Source of the DNA: Fragum whitleyi
Taxonomy: Eukaryota; Mollusca; Bivalvia; Cardiida; Cardiidae
Assembly (NCBI GenBank): GCA_948146395.1
Contig: OX411548.1
Coordinates: forward strand, 62,701,020-62,765,019
Length of the DNA stretch: 64,000 nucleotides
Direction: 5' to 3'
Shown here: in pieces, positions 11,915 through 22,590 of the stretch
How the letters are laid out: each line of letters opens with the position of its first letter
How positions within the stretch are numbered: the first letter of the stretch is position 1
Translations under genes and position numbers: made by a program
The notes under the pieces: model-generated
Seen by the model: only the letters and a program-made list of their open reading frames with translations
The model's database searches: none
Told to the model about the DNA's origin: nothing

Positions 11915-12418
11915 TAGAATAATCACACAAACTTACACAATATTAATTTTTTAATACTTATTATCGTTGGTTTGAACCTATATTATTGTCGTTGAATTGG
12001 AAACGATTCCTAAAATAATAGGTTATTCTTGCTTGATTTTGCTCCCTGAAAAATGATGACAGTTGTTTAATTGCGATCCAAGGATCGATAATCGCTCCTA
12101 GAAATCAAACTCGACACCTCTTGATCAAGAGACAGACGCTTTATCTATTGACCAAGGACACTCAAATTAAAACCGTGTTTCATTTTTTTTCCAAGTAAAC
12201 GAATAAAAAGTTCCCTTCTTGAGGTAAATACTTTTAATAATAATACTATATTAATACACCTAGTTTCAGCGGCACAGCCGCCTTCATCAGGTGAATCCTA
12301 TGAATTCATACGATTCACCTGAGGAAGGCGGCTGTGTCGCTGAAAGCTAGTGTATGAATATTATATTACTTTTCCAAGTACATGTAGTTGCCTTTCGAAA
12401 TTTTAGGATGACCTCCAT
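11915..12418 (-). mobile_element. SINE-like repeat, split by a fold-back insertion
   Basis: Diverged copy of the 767-1066 unit with the same A/B-box-like minus-strand words, interrupted at 12198-12371 by a palindromic insertion flanked by a repeat of TTCCAAGTA. Confidence 0.45.
12198..12371. mobile_element. Fold-back insertion with ~9 bp target duplication
   Basis: Palindrome centred near 12304 (CTATGAATTCATAC) with ~65 bp arms carrying CAGCCGCCTTC / GAAGGCGGCTG. Flanked by TTCCAAGTA at 12189-12197 and 12372-12380. Absent from copy 1 of the duplication. Confidence 0.7.
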
Positions 12419-12718
12419 AATAACTTACAAAACATTAATTTTTTTAATACTAACTATCGTTGCTTTGAACCTATACTATTCAAATTGAATTGAAAACGAT
12501 TCCTAAAAAATGGATAATTTTTGCTCGATTTTGCGCCCTGAAAAATGATGACAGTGATTTCATTACAACCGAAAGATCGATAATCGCTCTTAGAAATCAA
12601 TTCGACACCTCTTGATCAAGAGACAGGCGCTATATCTATTGACCAAATTAATCCGTGTATCATTTTTTCCCAAGTACATGTAGTTGCCTTTCGAAATATT
12701 AGGATGACCTCCATTTGT
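12419..12718 (-). mobile_element. SINE-like repeat, identical to 767-1066
   Basis: Follows the previous unit directly. I see no difference from 767-1066 across the ~300 bp, whereas flanking duplicated DNA differs at several percent. Confidence 0.5.
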
Positions 12719-13329
12719 GTGACGGATTAAAAAATACAAAATTCAAAGCCAATACAATGTTCTACTCCTAGACCTGAAACATCTTCATATGCGAAGCATC
12801 TCCGCGAACAGAAGGCAAAGCAACCAATAAACAATCGCTAGTACTGACAATAATATTTTATTCATATATGGATCAATCTTTATTATCGTCCATGCACTGT
12901 CAATAAAATTGTCAATCTACAAGATTGACAGTTTATTGACCGTGTATGAGCGATATTGAAGATTGAATCTTTTATTTGCAATATATTCAATAATGATTAT
13001 GCATGTTTCGCTAAATACATACGTAACCCACACTGTGGCGAAATAGACACAAAATAGACATCCAGTGAAAATCTTGAATAATCTATCCACCATTCCCTGA
13101 AAGAATATTTGAAATGTAACCTCTGGTTGGCATATGCTGGGCCTAATCTCCCTTTCAATGATTTATTTAACAGAGTTCGAAGATTGTCCCTTTTCGCAAT
13201 TACAAAGAAGAAATCGCAACTCGTCACACCGAAAAGATTATTTTGGAGTTACAAAAAACTTTCATTTTGACTAGGCTGCGCAGACATGGTTCTAAACGTT
13301 CTCCTTTTTTGTAAATTTTCTTATCTAAA

Positions 13330-13635
13330 ATAATCATACTATTTCACACTATATTAATATTTCATGCTATATTAACCATCATTAGTTTGAACCTATATTT
13401 TTTTCATTGAGTTTCATTGAGTTTTCTTTAAAAGTTAGATTAGTCTTGCTCGATTTTGCTCCCTGAAAAATGACGACAGTGGTTTAATTACGATCCAAAT
13501 CAAACTAGACACCCCTTGATCAAAAGACAGACGCTTATCTATTGACCAGGGACACTCAAATTAAACCGTGTTTCTTCTTTTTTCCAAGTACATGTAGTTG
13601 CCTTTTGAAATTTGCGGGTGACCTCCATTTGTGTG
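13330..13635 (-). mobile_element. SINE-like repeat, diverged
   Basis: Third unit in copy 2. Shares CTCGATTTTGCTCCCTGAAA, CACCCCTTGATCAAAAGACA and the ending CCAAGTACATGTAGTTGCC with the others. Confidence 0.4.
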
Positions 13636-14395
13636 ACGGATAGAAATACAAAATTCAAAGGCAGACTTGCAAGATGTACATATGCGAAGCATCTCCCCGA
13701 ATACAAGGTAAATCAACCAATAAACAATCGATATTATTGCCAATAATATTGTATCAATATGTGGATCAATCTTCAATATCGTCCATGCACTGTCAATAAA
13801 ATTGTCAATCTACAAGATTGACAATTTATTGACCGTGTATGAGCGATATTGAAGATTGAATCTATTATTTGTAATATAATTGCCTTCAATAACGATTATG
13901 CATGGTTCGCTTTACATACGTAACCCACACTGTGGCTAAATAGACACAAAATAGACATTCAAGGAAAGTTTGGTGTATGTGATCTCATTCTACCGAAGGG
14001 GACTATTAACTAAAAGGAACTTTGCTGTTGGACGGATAAAAACGCCCTGTTACAGAACGAAAACAATAATTATGTTGTCATCGTCGCTCCGTGTTTATAA
14101 CTGCGCTAAAACCAAGTATTTTGGAGTGTCACATGGAACCTTCGACAAGGACTATTATAGTACAATATTTTTTAGGCCTTATCCAAGATAACAAGTATAG
14201 CCAAAATGATCTTTTCTGAGTTTCGGGCAAAAATTTGACTTTCTGGTTATGTAGGCTCAGTCGTTCAAACAAAAGTTATTTGACATCACTCAGTTTAGGT
14301 GGCTTTAACCCATTCAAACACAATTCCTCTTATCGACGCCCATGAACTAAAAACAGCTAAGGTGAACGTTGTTGACAAAGAAGTAATTAAAAGAT

Positions 14396-14815
14396 GATAT
14401 AATATGACCTACGTCGCGGGAGTGAAATAAACCAGTTTAATATTTTTGATATTACCCGGTTGTTATTACACTAGTTGAATAAATATGCAAATGAGCTCAG
14501 AGCGAAAAGCGACGCTATTTTGTAACCGCAAAAATTACGCCATAATGTATCTATTGTGACGTCAGTTTTAAACGGCGTTACACGTTTCGCGGAAAATTGA
14601 AATGTTGAATTTGAACAAGAATTTCTACGATTTTACGCAAAAAAAATCGCGTCAAATTAAAAATAGAATATAAAATTTGTGCTCATAAAATATCGAATTT
14701 ATTAAACTCGTCATCTTAAAAAGATAAAAACTCGGCGCAGCCTCGTTTTTATCTGTTTATAGTTGACTCGTTTAATAAATTCGATATTCCATGACCACTC
14801 ATTCAATATTCTCTA
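14396..14815. mobile_element. MITE with ATATGACCTACGTCGCGGGA start and fold-back tail
   Basis: About 420 bp, copied at 51083-51470. Contains TATGCAAATGAGCTC (octamer-like), TGACGTCA and GTTTCGCGGAAAAT. The tail folds back: CGAATTTATTAAACTCGT against ACTCGTTTAATAAATTCG. Confidence 0.65.
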
Positions 14816-14823
14816 TATATCTT

Positions 14824-15135
14824 AAACAAGAGTACTGCCTACGGATGCCTACGATCGGCTATTTGATGCTCGACAGTGGATAAAAAAAGTCTAAATCGAA
14901 AAAGGGACATTTTTTTACAATATGCATCTTGAGATATTCCCCTTGATATTATTAGATGCTCTTTTGATAGTGAACATGTGTGCCAAGTTACAAGTTGGTG
15001 CCTTCAGTAGAACCAGAGATATCACAAACGTCAAAGTTTTTGCATGACGACAACGACAATAACAACGACGCCTACAACGAGGACAACGACGACCGGATGT
15101 CGAGGTTATAGGAATACCTCGTTGTTTTCCGTAAC
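14824..15135 (+). mobile_element. Hairpin-ended repeat, ACAGCCGAGCTAAAA family, 3'-truncated
   Basis: Starts AAACAAGAGTACTGCCTACG with the GATCGGCTATT sub-terminal word. Contains GACGACAACGACAATAACAA and ends near ATACCTCGTTGTTTTCCGTA without a clean hairpin end. Confidence 0.55.
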
Positions 15136-16559
15136 TAAACAAATTGTTTTGTTTACCTTGGATGAAAACATTGTTGGCGAATATTGACGACGAAGAAATT
15201 GACAAAAATTCCCACAAAGGTATAGATTTAAAAAATATTACATCAGATATACATGATGAACGTGTACATAATAAGTCGTCTCTAACAACTTTGAAATATG
15301 ACGTGTAAAAATTGTGTCGTAGGATAATACCATAGTATAGAAGGATTCATGAAAAAAAAATCATAGAAGGGAACGAAAACAGCAATTACACTGCCAACGT
15401 CCTGTGTGTTGCTAACTGTAATGTTACCAAAGATTTACGAGCGCCAAAATTAGCAGTCGGTGGGAAACGGCGACCCCTGGGGCGTCGTGTTTAGCTATTT
15501 TGTCAGGTCTTTTCCCAGATTTTTCTCATAAAAGGTTAGTCAATGACCAGGCACTTTAAATTCTATTGTTTAGTCTTTGGGTACACATTAAACACATAGT
15601 ACATTTTGTTATTGGATTTTGGATTCGGTTGTTTTATCGGAGATTTTCTACAAATAATTGATGCGTTTTACTCCTGTCTTTTAATTAATTAATAGAACTA
15701 ATGTGAACATGTGTTTTAGTGAATGAAACAAGGTGAGAGAGGATTAAACAGTACGTAAAACAAAATTATTTTGAATTCTTATTTCCCAGTGTATAAAATA
15801 GCTCAGCTGTCCGAAGGCCACTGAGGTTATTATAATGGCAACGTGTCCGTCATACGTCCGTCCGGTCATATACTTTGTTTTTTTCTTTCACAACTTTTTT
15901 CCTAGAAGCTACTGGATGAATTGCAACCTAATTTCAAAGGAAGTATTCTTAGGTAACTCTCGAATAGAATTGGTCAAGATATTTAGAAAGGGTGATAATG
16001 TTGCTTTTATTTCAATAATTTGGAAAAGGTATTTTTCATATATTGAATGGTGGAACCCAGCCGAAATTCAAGGAATTATATTAGGGGACATCGACTAATT
16101 TAAGCTGATTTACTAAATTGGAATAACGGCTTTTGGGGGGGGGGGGATTCTAGCCAAATTTAAAAGGAATTATCGTTGTGAAACCTTTTCTCAAATTATT
16201 GACAACTATTGCAATGGATTGAAACACAAAGTCTTAATGCAACTGCATATGTAATTGGCAGGAGTAAAAGGATAGGAAATCTTTTTCTCAGCAATATACA
16301 TGTAGACTAGATTTCAACCAAATTTTAGAAAATGGTGCCACAGTGATTTTCTCTTTGCCTACTTAAAAAAATGATATGCCTGAAAATCGGGCCCTTGGTT
16401 CAGGATGCAAAGTCGTCATCAAACGTTTTAGATTGGTTTCCCGCTTAACTCGAATAATGGCTTTTCTTATAACGAGAACTTATACGGAGGCGAAACATGT
16501 GGCAAAGTTCGTATCTAAATGGAAGTATTAAATTTTGTTACATAAAGAGTGGAGTTCAA

Positions 16560-16842
16560 AGGCGTAGCTAGGATTTTGAAAATTATACGTATTCAGAACT
16601 CAGAAGGCGACAAAAATAGACATTATGCCATTAAGGCGATACGTGAGGTGTGACAAAAGAAGAATGTCCTCTGTGCGCTACCCTTTCCTATGATTTAAGC
16701 GTTGTAGAATGATCAAAACATCGTAACTACAGCTTGAATAAGCTGTAGTTTCGATGTAATGATCATTCATACACTACATTTTTCGAAAGAGGATTTATTT
16801 CTACTAAGCACTTGCGTAATGTGTGTTATGGTAGTTAAGCCC
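16560..16842. mobile_element. Fold-back MITE with CTACAGCTTGAATAAGCTGTAG centre
   Basis: About 280 bp. A reverse-orientation copy is at 40914-41187. The centre is the palindrome CTACAGCTTGAATAAGCTGT plus AG; the same core recurs alone at 18430, 30328 and 54592. Confidence 0.65.
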
Positions 16843-17309
16843 ATGGATTTTTTTAAATTTCAGCTGCTTCTCTTGCAAAGTATAAGGAAAGTAGCTTTAT
16901 CTAATGTACACTAGTTATGGTGAAGATGGCCGCTAATCTCTTCGTTCCGACGATAAACGGTTATCTCTTCGTCGAACTTTCTACACGTCGAAGTTTTCTT
17001 GCATGTCCCCCGAAGTTCGACGTAAAGAGATTCGACTGTACTTAATTTTTATATTTTGACACGATTTTGCATTTACCTATTCAATTATATTGTAATCATT
17101 ATCAGTAAATTCAGATCTTTAGGTGGATAATGTAGGCCCTGTGCTTGAAAAGGGGTGGTCAAGCGTCTTAGTTTATCACAGATTGGGAAACGAATTATTA
17201 AATCTCGGATGTTTTATGAAGATAGTAGTGGTTCACTATCAGGAAAATAACGTTGTGTATGCAAGGACTATCCTAACATTTTGAATTTTAAAAACCAAAA
17301 ACGTTATTT

Positions 17310-17546
17310 GAGCCTGGTGTGACATTTCCAACGGTTTGAAATCTTAGTGAGGTGTAAAGACTGAGTAGCGTAGACAGTAACTTACTTTAAATATAAAGTA
17401 ACCTGATGACCTACAGTTACTTCGAGACCTTATCTGTCTACTAAACGCAGTGAAGACTCTGGTCAGACTGTGTGGATGCACAGGCTGGTCAGTGTCTTTG
17501 CTTTGCTAATATTTGAAATTGTTGGAAATCTCAGGCACAGGCTCAT
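17310..17546. mobile_element. MITE, GAGCCTG..GACATTTCCAAC termini
   Basis: Inverted ends GAGCCTGGTGTGACATTTCC and TTGTTGGAAATC..CACAGGCTC. Interior CAGACTGTG..TGCACAGGCTGGTCAG. Copies at 21222, 50066 and 50780. It interrupts the block that is continuous in copy 1 near 4340. Confidence 0.65.
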
Positions 17547-17645
17547 TTAATGATTAAAATGTAAGTAGTTGCATTATTCTGATCTATGTAATATCGGTGC
17601 TCCATGAGATGTTCACCTAAAAAAATAATTTTCTCTTTCTTCCAG

Positions 17646-18383
17646 ATGCATATCAACATAAGCCAAGCAACTGCTCAACAGCGACTAGCAAATCACCAGT
17701 TAAACTGCTCAAACCTGATACGATGCGGATGTAGTCAAACCACGACAACCAAAGCGCCGCCCGGAGAAAAACAAGGCGTCGAAATCGAAGCCTTCTTCTA
17801 TATTGTAGTAGTGATAGTATTCTATGCAACGAGCATAGTCCTCCTTCTAGTGAAATACGCGCGAAATGATGACGAAGAAAAGAACTTAAAGTACCAATAT
17901 TCCGAATTTGTCAAACGGGAACGCTTTCAAGCTCCAAGATATAAGAATAAACTCGCCCTGGAGAGAACCAAATCATTGTTACATTCATTAGAAGCTAATG
18001 GTGGATTATTATTTAACTGTCCCGTTATTACGATTAGTGATTTCGCGGACGGAGGGGATTCGGAACTTTGTACGGTTTCAGGTCTTCTCGGTAAATCATT
18101 TGTTGATAATTTGGGAAACAGTGGTAAACCGTACGGTGGCAATTTAGATACAAATGGGGAGCTATTTGACGGAAATTCGGGAACAATTCAAGGGGCATAT
18201 AGTCCCGAGTCGGCGTTTGGGAGTGAGAATATGGAGCGATCTTTTAGCTTGTATGGTTTGTCGAATGACACAGGGCTCGGATTTGGATGTCTAGAAGATG
18301 TTCAAGTTGGTGTTACAGTTGATAAAGAAAATGAAGTCGATGTTAAAAGGAATCATTTCTCAGAGAAAAGTTACAGCATCTGA
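17646..18383 (+). CDS. Single-pass membrane protein, KCNE-like topology, copy 2
   Basis: Paralogue of the gene at 4893: also 245 residues, about 20 replacements overall. The open frame extends back to 17604, but I choose the ATG at 17646 because it aligns with copy 1 and directly follows the splice acceptor TTTCTTCCAG; the upstream 42 bases read as intron. Residues 27-150 (end of ectodomain, membrane segment, juxtamembrane region) are identical to copy 1, while the DNA there differs at 19 codons, all silent. Replacements fall in residues 1-26 (T15A, H18Q, P26R) and in the tail after residue 150. Both sequons (N4, N20) and all three ectodomain cysteines are kept. A MITE at 17310-17546 sits just upstream and is absent from copy 1, so the promoter or first-intron context has changed since the duplication. 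A palindrome lies in the probable 3' UTR (18430-18473). Confidence 0.85.
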   Translation: MHINISQATAQQRLANHQLNCSNLIRCGCSQTTTTKAPPGEKQGVEIEAFFYIVVVIVFYATSIVLLLVKYARNDDEEKNLKYQYSEFVKRERFQAPRYKNKLALERTKSLLHSLEANGGLLFNCPVITISDFADGGDSELCTVSGLLGKSFVDNLGNSGKPYGGNLDTNGELFDGNSGTIQGAYSPESAFGSENMERSFSLYGLSNDTGLGFGCLEDVQVGVTVDKENEVDVKRNHFSEKSYSI

Positions 18384-18429
18384 TTCCGATCTGGACAACG
18401 GGGTTTTACACTTCTTCTGTTTGCTACCA

Positions 18430-18473
18430 AAACCTCGAGACTACAGCTTCTTTTAGCTGTAGTTACGAGATTT
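18430..18473. repeat. Palindrome in the probable 3' UTR of the copy 2 gene
   Basis: ACTACAGCT..AGCTGTAGT, a 9 bp perfect stem extended with mismatches by CTCGAG/TACGAG. The transcript would fold here. It lies between the stop codon and the candidate poly(A) signal and is absent from copy 1. Confidence 0.65.
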
Positions 18474-18525
18474 CAGTCGCCCGCTTTCATTTTGCTGTCC
18501 TACATTCAACCATTTCATAGAACTG

Positions 18526-18531
18526 AATAAA
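18526..18531 (+). other. Candidate poly(A) signal, copy 2 gene
   Basis: AATAAA about 143 bases after the stop of the copy 2 gene. A 9-bp-stem palindrome (18430-18473) lies between the stop and this signal. Confidence 0.45.
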
Positions 18532-18669
18532 ACAATTGATTGTAATTGTGAAGTGATTGTCCATTCAAGCGTGTCAAGGTGGCACATATTTACAGACACA
18601 TCTTTAATGTTGTTTCCTATCTAAAAATCTGCTTCAGTATGAGAAGAGTCGAGATATAAAGATTAAAAA

Positions 18670-18875
18670 ACTGTGAAATTGACACTCATTCCGATTAAAA
18701 TCATTCTAAAACATTCACTCAGCGCTCAATTTATTCGATCCAAACAATCACCCAAAAATTCTCCAAAATCATTTGAAAACACTCAAAACTCGCTCCATAC
18801 ACTCATCCAATTTCGTTCCAAAATAATTTCACAATCATCCATCTTGTCAATTTCACGATTTTCTTAACTGCAAAA
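18670..18875 (-). repeat. Dispersed repeat, inverted, shorter
   Basis: Contains ACTCGCTCCATACACTCATC and CATTCACTCAGCGCTCAAT, as at 9405-9845. Lies downstream of the copy 2 gene. Confidence 0.5.
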
Positions 18876-18955
18876 TGTCTGAAATCAGACTGAGAGGACA
18901 TGAAGCGGTTTTGTTTTGTTTTTTTCATTTTAATCATCCTATGAATTATATATTT

Positions 18956-19142
18956 GTAACCCGTCACGCGAAAAGGAACCATCTGGGTAGTGCGTAAAGT
19001 GTCGATCCTAGGCTGTCTCAAACCGCAAACCGCAACTTTTCGCAATGTGCTTATTTTCTGAATCTAGAATATTCAATCCAGTGAATGAATTTTGGAAATG
19101 CTTGATTTCACAGATGGTCCTTTTTTGCGTGATGGGTCACAT
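18956..19142. mobile_element. MITE, GTGACCCGTCACGC termini, short form
   Basis: Starts TAACCCGTCACGCGAAAAGG and ends TTTTGCGTGATGGGTCAC. About 187 bp, shorter internally than the copies at 347 and 11592. Confidence 0.65.
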
Positions 19143-19309
19143 TTATTCCTTTTTACTTTCGCCGATGTTCTGTTTTCGTTAAACGGCGAAATAAAATTCC
19201 GGAATCCTTTTGCAATTAATAGTTTCAAACACTTCTAAACTCGTACCGGATTTTCCCGAGCCTTTCGAATGGGGAAACACATTTATCATTTTTGTGTACG
19301 AATATTCAT

Positions 19310-19774
19310 AACAAGAGCACCGCCTGAGGGTGCCTACGCTCGGCTGTTGAGTGCTGGATGGTGGGAAAAAATCTAAGTCGAAATAGGGGAATAATTTGTT
19401 CTAGAGTTGATAGTATAAGTTGCTCTTTTGATGGTGAACTAGCCTGGCTCCCAGGCTGTCAGTTAGTTTTAAAATCACTAAGGAAGACCACTCATGTTTA
19501 ACTATTTTATTTCAAATTACCTCCCATATTCTCAAAAACTGACATCTGATCGGCCAGATAGAGAATATAAGCTGATAAGAAATTATCTTTAGTTGAATTT
19601 TGCTTATTTTTTCACAATACTTCAGATCAGTGGGACGGGAGCCAGTCTAATGGTGAACATGTGTTCCAAGTTTCAAGTAAATGCTTTCAGTTTTCGCACG
19701 ACGACGACGACAACGCCGGCGACACGAAGGCTATAGTAATACCTCGGTTTTCTCTGAAAACAGCCGAGCTAAAA
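19310..19774 (+). mobile_element. Hairpin-ended HINE-like repeat, family ACAGCCGAGCTAAAA
   Basis: Best copy of this family. The 5' end AACAAGAGCACCGCCTGAGG folds (GCACC..GGGTGC) and is followed by GCTCGGCTGT. The 3' end carries the exact inverse ACAGCCGAGC then TAAAA. ACGACGACGACAACGCC lies before the 3' end. Interrupted by a MITE at 19440-19649. Confidence 0.7.
19440..19649. mobile_element. 210 bp MITE nested in the repeat, 9 bp target duplication
   Basis: Inverted ends TAGCCTGGCTCCC and GGGAGCCAGTCTA (12 of 13 match). Flanked by ATGGTGAAC at 19431-19439 and 19650-19658; removing element plus one flank restores the family consensus. Confidence 0.75.
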
Positions 19775-20136
19775 GTAACGGTGTACAAAATTTAATGGTT
19801 TTTATACAATTCCATTGTGAAAATCGATCTTTAAGATTTTTTTAAGATATCTCAGCAAAAAGAGATAAATATTAGATTGTTTTAGCTAATGTTTACAGTT
19901 TAAACGATTCACGGGGGAATTATTTTGAGCTACGGAGTTATCTTATGTTTCCAAATAATCTAATTTAAGAGACATAAATTTATTATAAAGTACCATGATC
20001 CTTATCATATGATGATTGTAGTGCATTGCAAATAAGGAATACGGCGTTAAGTAGTATTTTGGTGCAAAGTATGTTACAATAATCATTGAGTATCTGCGAA
20101 GAATTTTAGCTAGTGCGTGCATTTCCAACAATTTAA

Positions 20137-21166
20137 ACAAGAGGACCATGATGGCCCTAGATCGCTCACCTGAGTCTCTTTGACCCCTGGGATATCACAT
20201 TAATTATATAGGCAGATGTCGACAAGGAGATAATTTCTACATAAGATCAATACCATGGAATGTTTTCAGCCAAGCGCAAGAAAAATATGCCTTTTTGCTC
20301 TTTGAGTCTATATAAAAAGGGATGCACCTGGGTGTAGCCCAAATGTGACCCCTGAGGGTCTTGATATAAAAACTTGGTAGTGGTCCACTAGATGATGCTA
20401 CATACTAAATATGAAAGCTATCAGCCATCTGGTTTCAGAGAAGACGATTTTTGAAGATTTTCCTATTTTCACCCATCGTGCTCAGATGAGCTAAACAGGA
20501 TGTGCCCTGTTGGAGCCCAAAAATGATCGCAGGGTCTTGATATGAACAAGATTGGTAGAGGTCCACTAGATGATGCTACATACCAAATATGAAAGCTGTC
20601 TGTCATCGGGTTTTAGAGAAGAAGATTTTTGAAGGTTTTCCTTTTTATACCCGTCGTGCTCAGAAAAGTTAAAAGGGTTGCACCCGGACAAAGCCCAAAT
20701 ATGACCCCAGAGTCTTAATATGAACAAACTTGGCAATGATCCACTAGATGATGCTACATACCAAATATGAAAGTTGTCTGCAATCTGGTTTCGGAGAAGA
20801 AGCTTTTTGAAAGATTTTCGCTCTTTGATTCTATGTAAAAAGGTTGTGCCCGGGCAAAGCCCAAATATGACCCCAGGGGTTGATATGAACAAACTTGGTA
20901 GAGGTCCACTAGATGATGCTACATACCAAATATGAAAGCTTTCTTCCTTCTGGTTTCAGAGAAGAAGATTTTTGAAGATTTTCCTGTTTTCACCCTTTTT
21001 GTTAAGGGAAAAGGAAAAGTTAAAGGTGGATTTCATTTGAACAACTTTGGTAGAGCTTGACCCAAGGAACATCCCTGCCAAGTTTTATCTAGACGGACGA
21101 CTGACGACGGACATTGTACGATCACAATAGCTCACCTTGAGTACTTCGTGCTCAGGTGAGCTAAAA
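20137..21166 (+). mobile_element. HINE-like array, family CTCAGGTGAGCTAAAAA
   Basis: Starts AAACAAGAGGACCATGATGG (hairpin) then GCTCACCTGAG. Four tandem units follow with spacings of 178, 178 and 165 (CTTGGTAGAGGTCCACTAGA). It ends with hairpin 21130-21161 whose CTCAGGTGAGC is the exact inverse of the 5' word, then TAAAAA. No coding capacity. Probably a non-autonomous Helentron/Helitron derivative (inference). Confidence 0.75.
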
Positions 21167-21221
21167 ATACGCAAGGCGTAAACAATCAGCAATCTCGCCA
21201 GCAATACAGAGAAATTAGAAG

Positions 21222-21392
21222 ATTCGCTTACTGTCTAAAGTCACTTCGAGACCTTATCGATCTAAAAAGCGCAAAGTGAAGACTCTGGTCAGACTGTGCA
21301 CATGCACAGGCTGGCAAAAGTCTTTGCTTGGCGCGCTTTTGAAATTGTTAGAAATGTCTTGCACAGACTCATTTCTAACAGTTTTATCGGCA
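21222..21392. mobile_element. MITE of the GACATTTCCAAC family, left end missing
   Basis: Matches the interior (CACTTCGAGACCTTATC, GGTCAGACTGTGCACATGCA) and right end (TTGTTAGAAATG..GCACAGACTC). Confidence 0.5.
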
Positions 21393-21467
21393 TGAAGCGC
21401 AGACACTAAACAACCTGGACTGTGTATCCATAAAATTGACAAGATGAATAAAATCGGAATGAAATTA

Positions 21468-22590
21468 AACAAGAGGACCATGATGATCCTAGATCGCTCA
21501 CCTGCGTCTCTTTGACCCCTGGGACATCAAATCATTTAAATAGGCACATGAAGGGGAACATTTCAACACTAAACCAAGTTTCAAGAAGTTTGGGCCAAAA
21601 TTGTGGCCTCTTGATTTATAACAAGAAAATTATCATTAAGGCCCCTTTTCTTGTAATATGGCATGGACCCTTTCCATTTTCAAAATGGTAATTTTTTTTG
21701 ACTTGACCAACATTCTGACCAAGTTTCATGAAGATTGGGCCATAATTGTGGCTTCAAGAGCTTTAACAAGATAATTGTCGTTAAGGCCCTTTTTCCTGTG
21801 ATATGGCATGGATCCTTCCCATTTTCAATAGGAATCATCCTTGTGACCTGACCAATATTCTGACCAAGTTTCATGAAGATTGGGCCATAATTGTGGCCTC
21901 TAGGATGTAAACAAGAAAAATTGTCATTAAGGCCCCTATTCCCATGATATGGCACGGATCCTTACATTTTCAATAGGGTTCATCCTTGTGACCTGGCCAA
22001 CATTCTGAACAAGTTTCATGAAGATTGCGCCATATTTGCGGTCTCTAGGATGTAAACAAAAAAATTGTCATTTAGGCCCCTATTCCCGTGATATGGCATG
22101 GATCCTTCCCATTTTCAATAGGGTTCATCCTTTTGACCTGGCCAACAGTCTGACCAAGTTTCATGAAGATTGGGCCCTAATTGTGGCCTCTAGAGTGTAA
22201 ACAAGAAAAGTTGTCATTAAGGCCCCTTTTCCCGTGATTTGGCATAGATCCATCCCATTTTCAATAGGGTTCATCCTGGTGACTAGGCCAACATTCTGAC
22301 CAAGTTTCATGAAGATTGGGCCATATTTGTGGCCTCTAGGATGTAACAAGAAAGTTGTCTTTCAGGCCCCTTTCCCCGTGATTTGGCTTGGATCCTTCCC
22401 ATTTTCAATAGGGTTTATCCTTGTGACCTGGCCAACATTCTGACCAAGTTTCATGAAGATTGGGCCATATTTGTGGACTTTAGAGTGTAAATACTAAGAT
22501 TGTTGACGCCGGACGACGAACGACGCACGACGGACATTCAATGATCACAAAAGCTCACCTTGAGCACGATGTGCTCAGGTGAGCTAAAAA
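21468..22590 (+). mobile_element. HINE-like array, 145 bp units, family CTCAGGTGAGCTAAAAA
   Basis: Same ends as 20137-21166 but a different internal unit: AAGTTTCATGAAGATTGGGC at 21576 (variant), 21721, 21866, 22011, 22156, 22302 and 22446, i.e. 145 bp within one base. Preceded by a GACGACGAACGACGCACGAC tract before the 3' hairpin. Confidence 0.8.

Larger units (their letters stand above)
11355..18400 (+). repeat. Segmental tandem duplication, copy 2
   Basis: Direct-order counterpart of 95-5640, enlarged by extra elements: two more copies of a ~300 bp SINE-like unit, a fold-back (12198-12371), a MITE (14396-14815), a hairpin-ended element (14824-15135), a fold-back MITE (16560-16842) and another MITE (17310-17546). 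The 15341-15790 segment matches 2270-2720 but has a one-base length change in a C/G run, so no shared reading frame exists there. Confidence 0.85.

Noticed and set aside
17604..17645. Upstream extension of the copy 2 reading frame
   Set aside because: It crosses the splice acceptor and pyrimidine tract, and is not shared with copy 1.
21680..21955. Open frames in the tandem arrays (also 20566, 27512, 34163, 40491, 59812)
   Set aside because: They follow the array period and end in the ACGG tracts (Arg/Pro/Ser/Val-rich), so they are repeat artefacts.
21576..22500. Regularly spaced repeats resembling a CRISPR array
   Set aside because: The units are 145 bp head-to-tail with no unique spacers, in an animal genome with introns.
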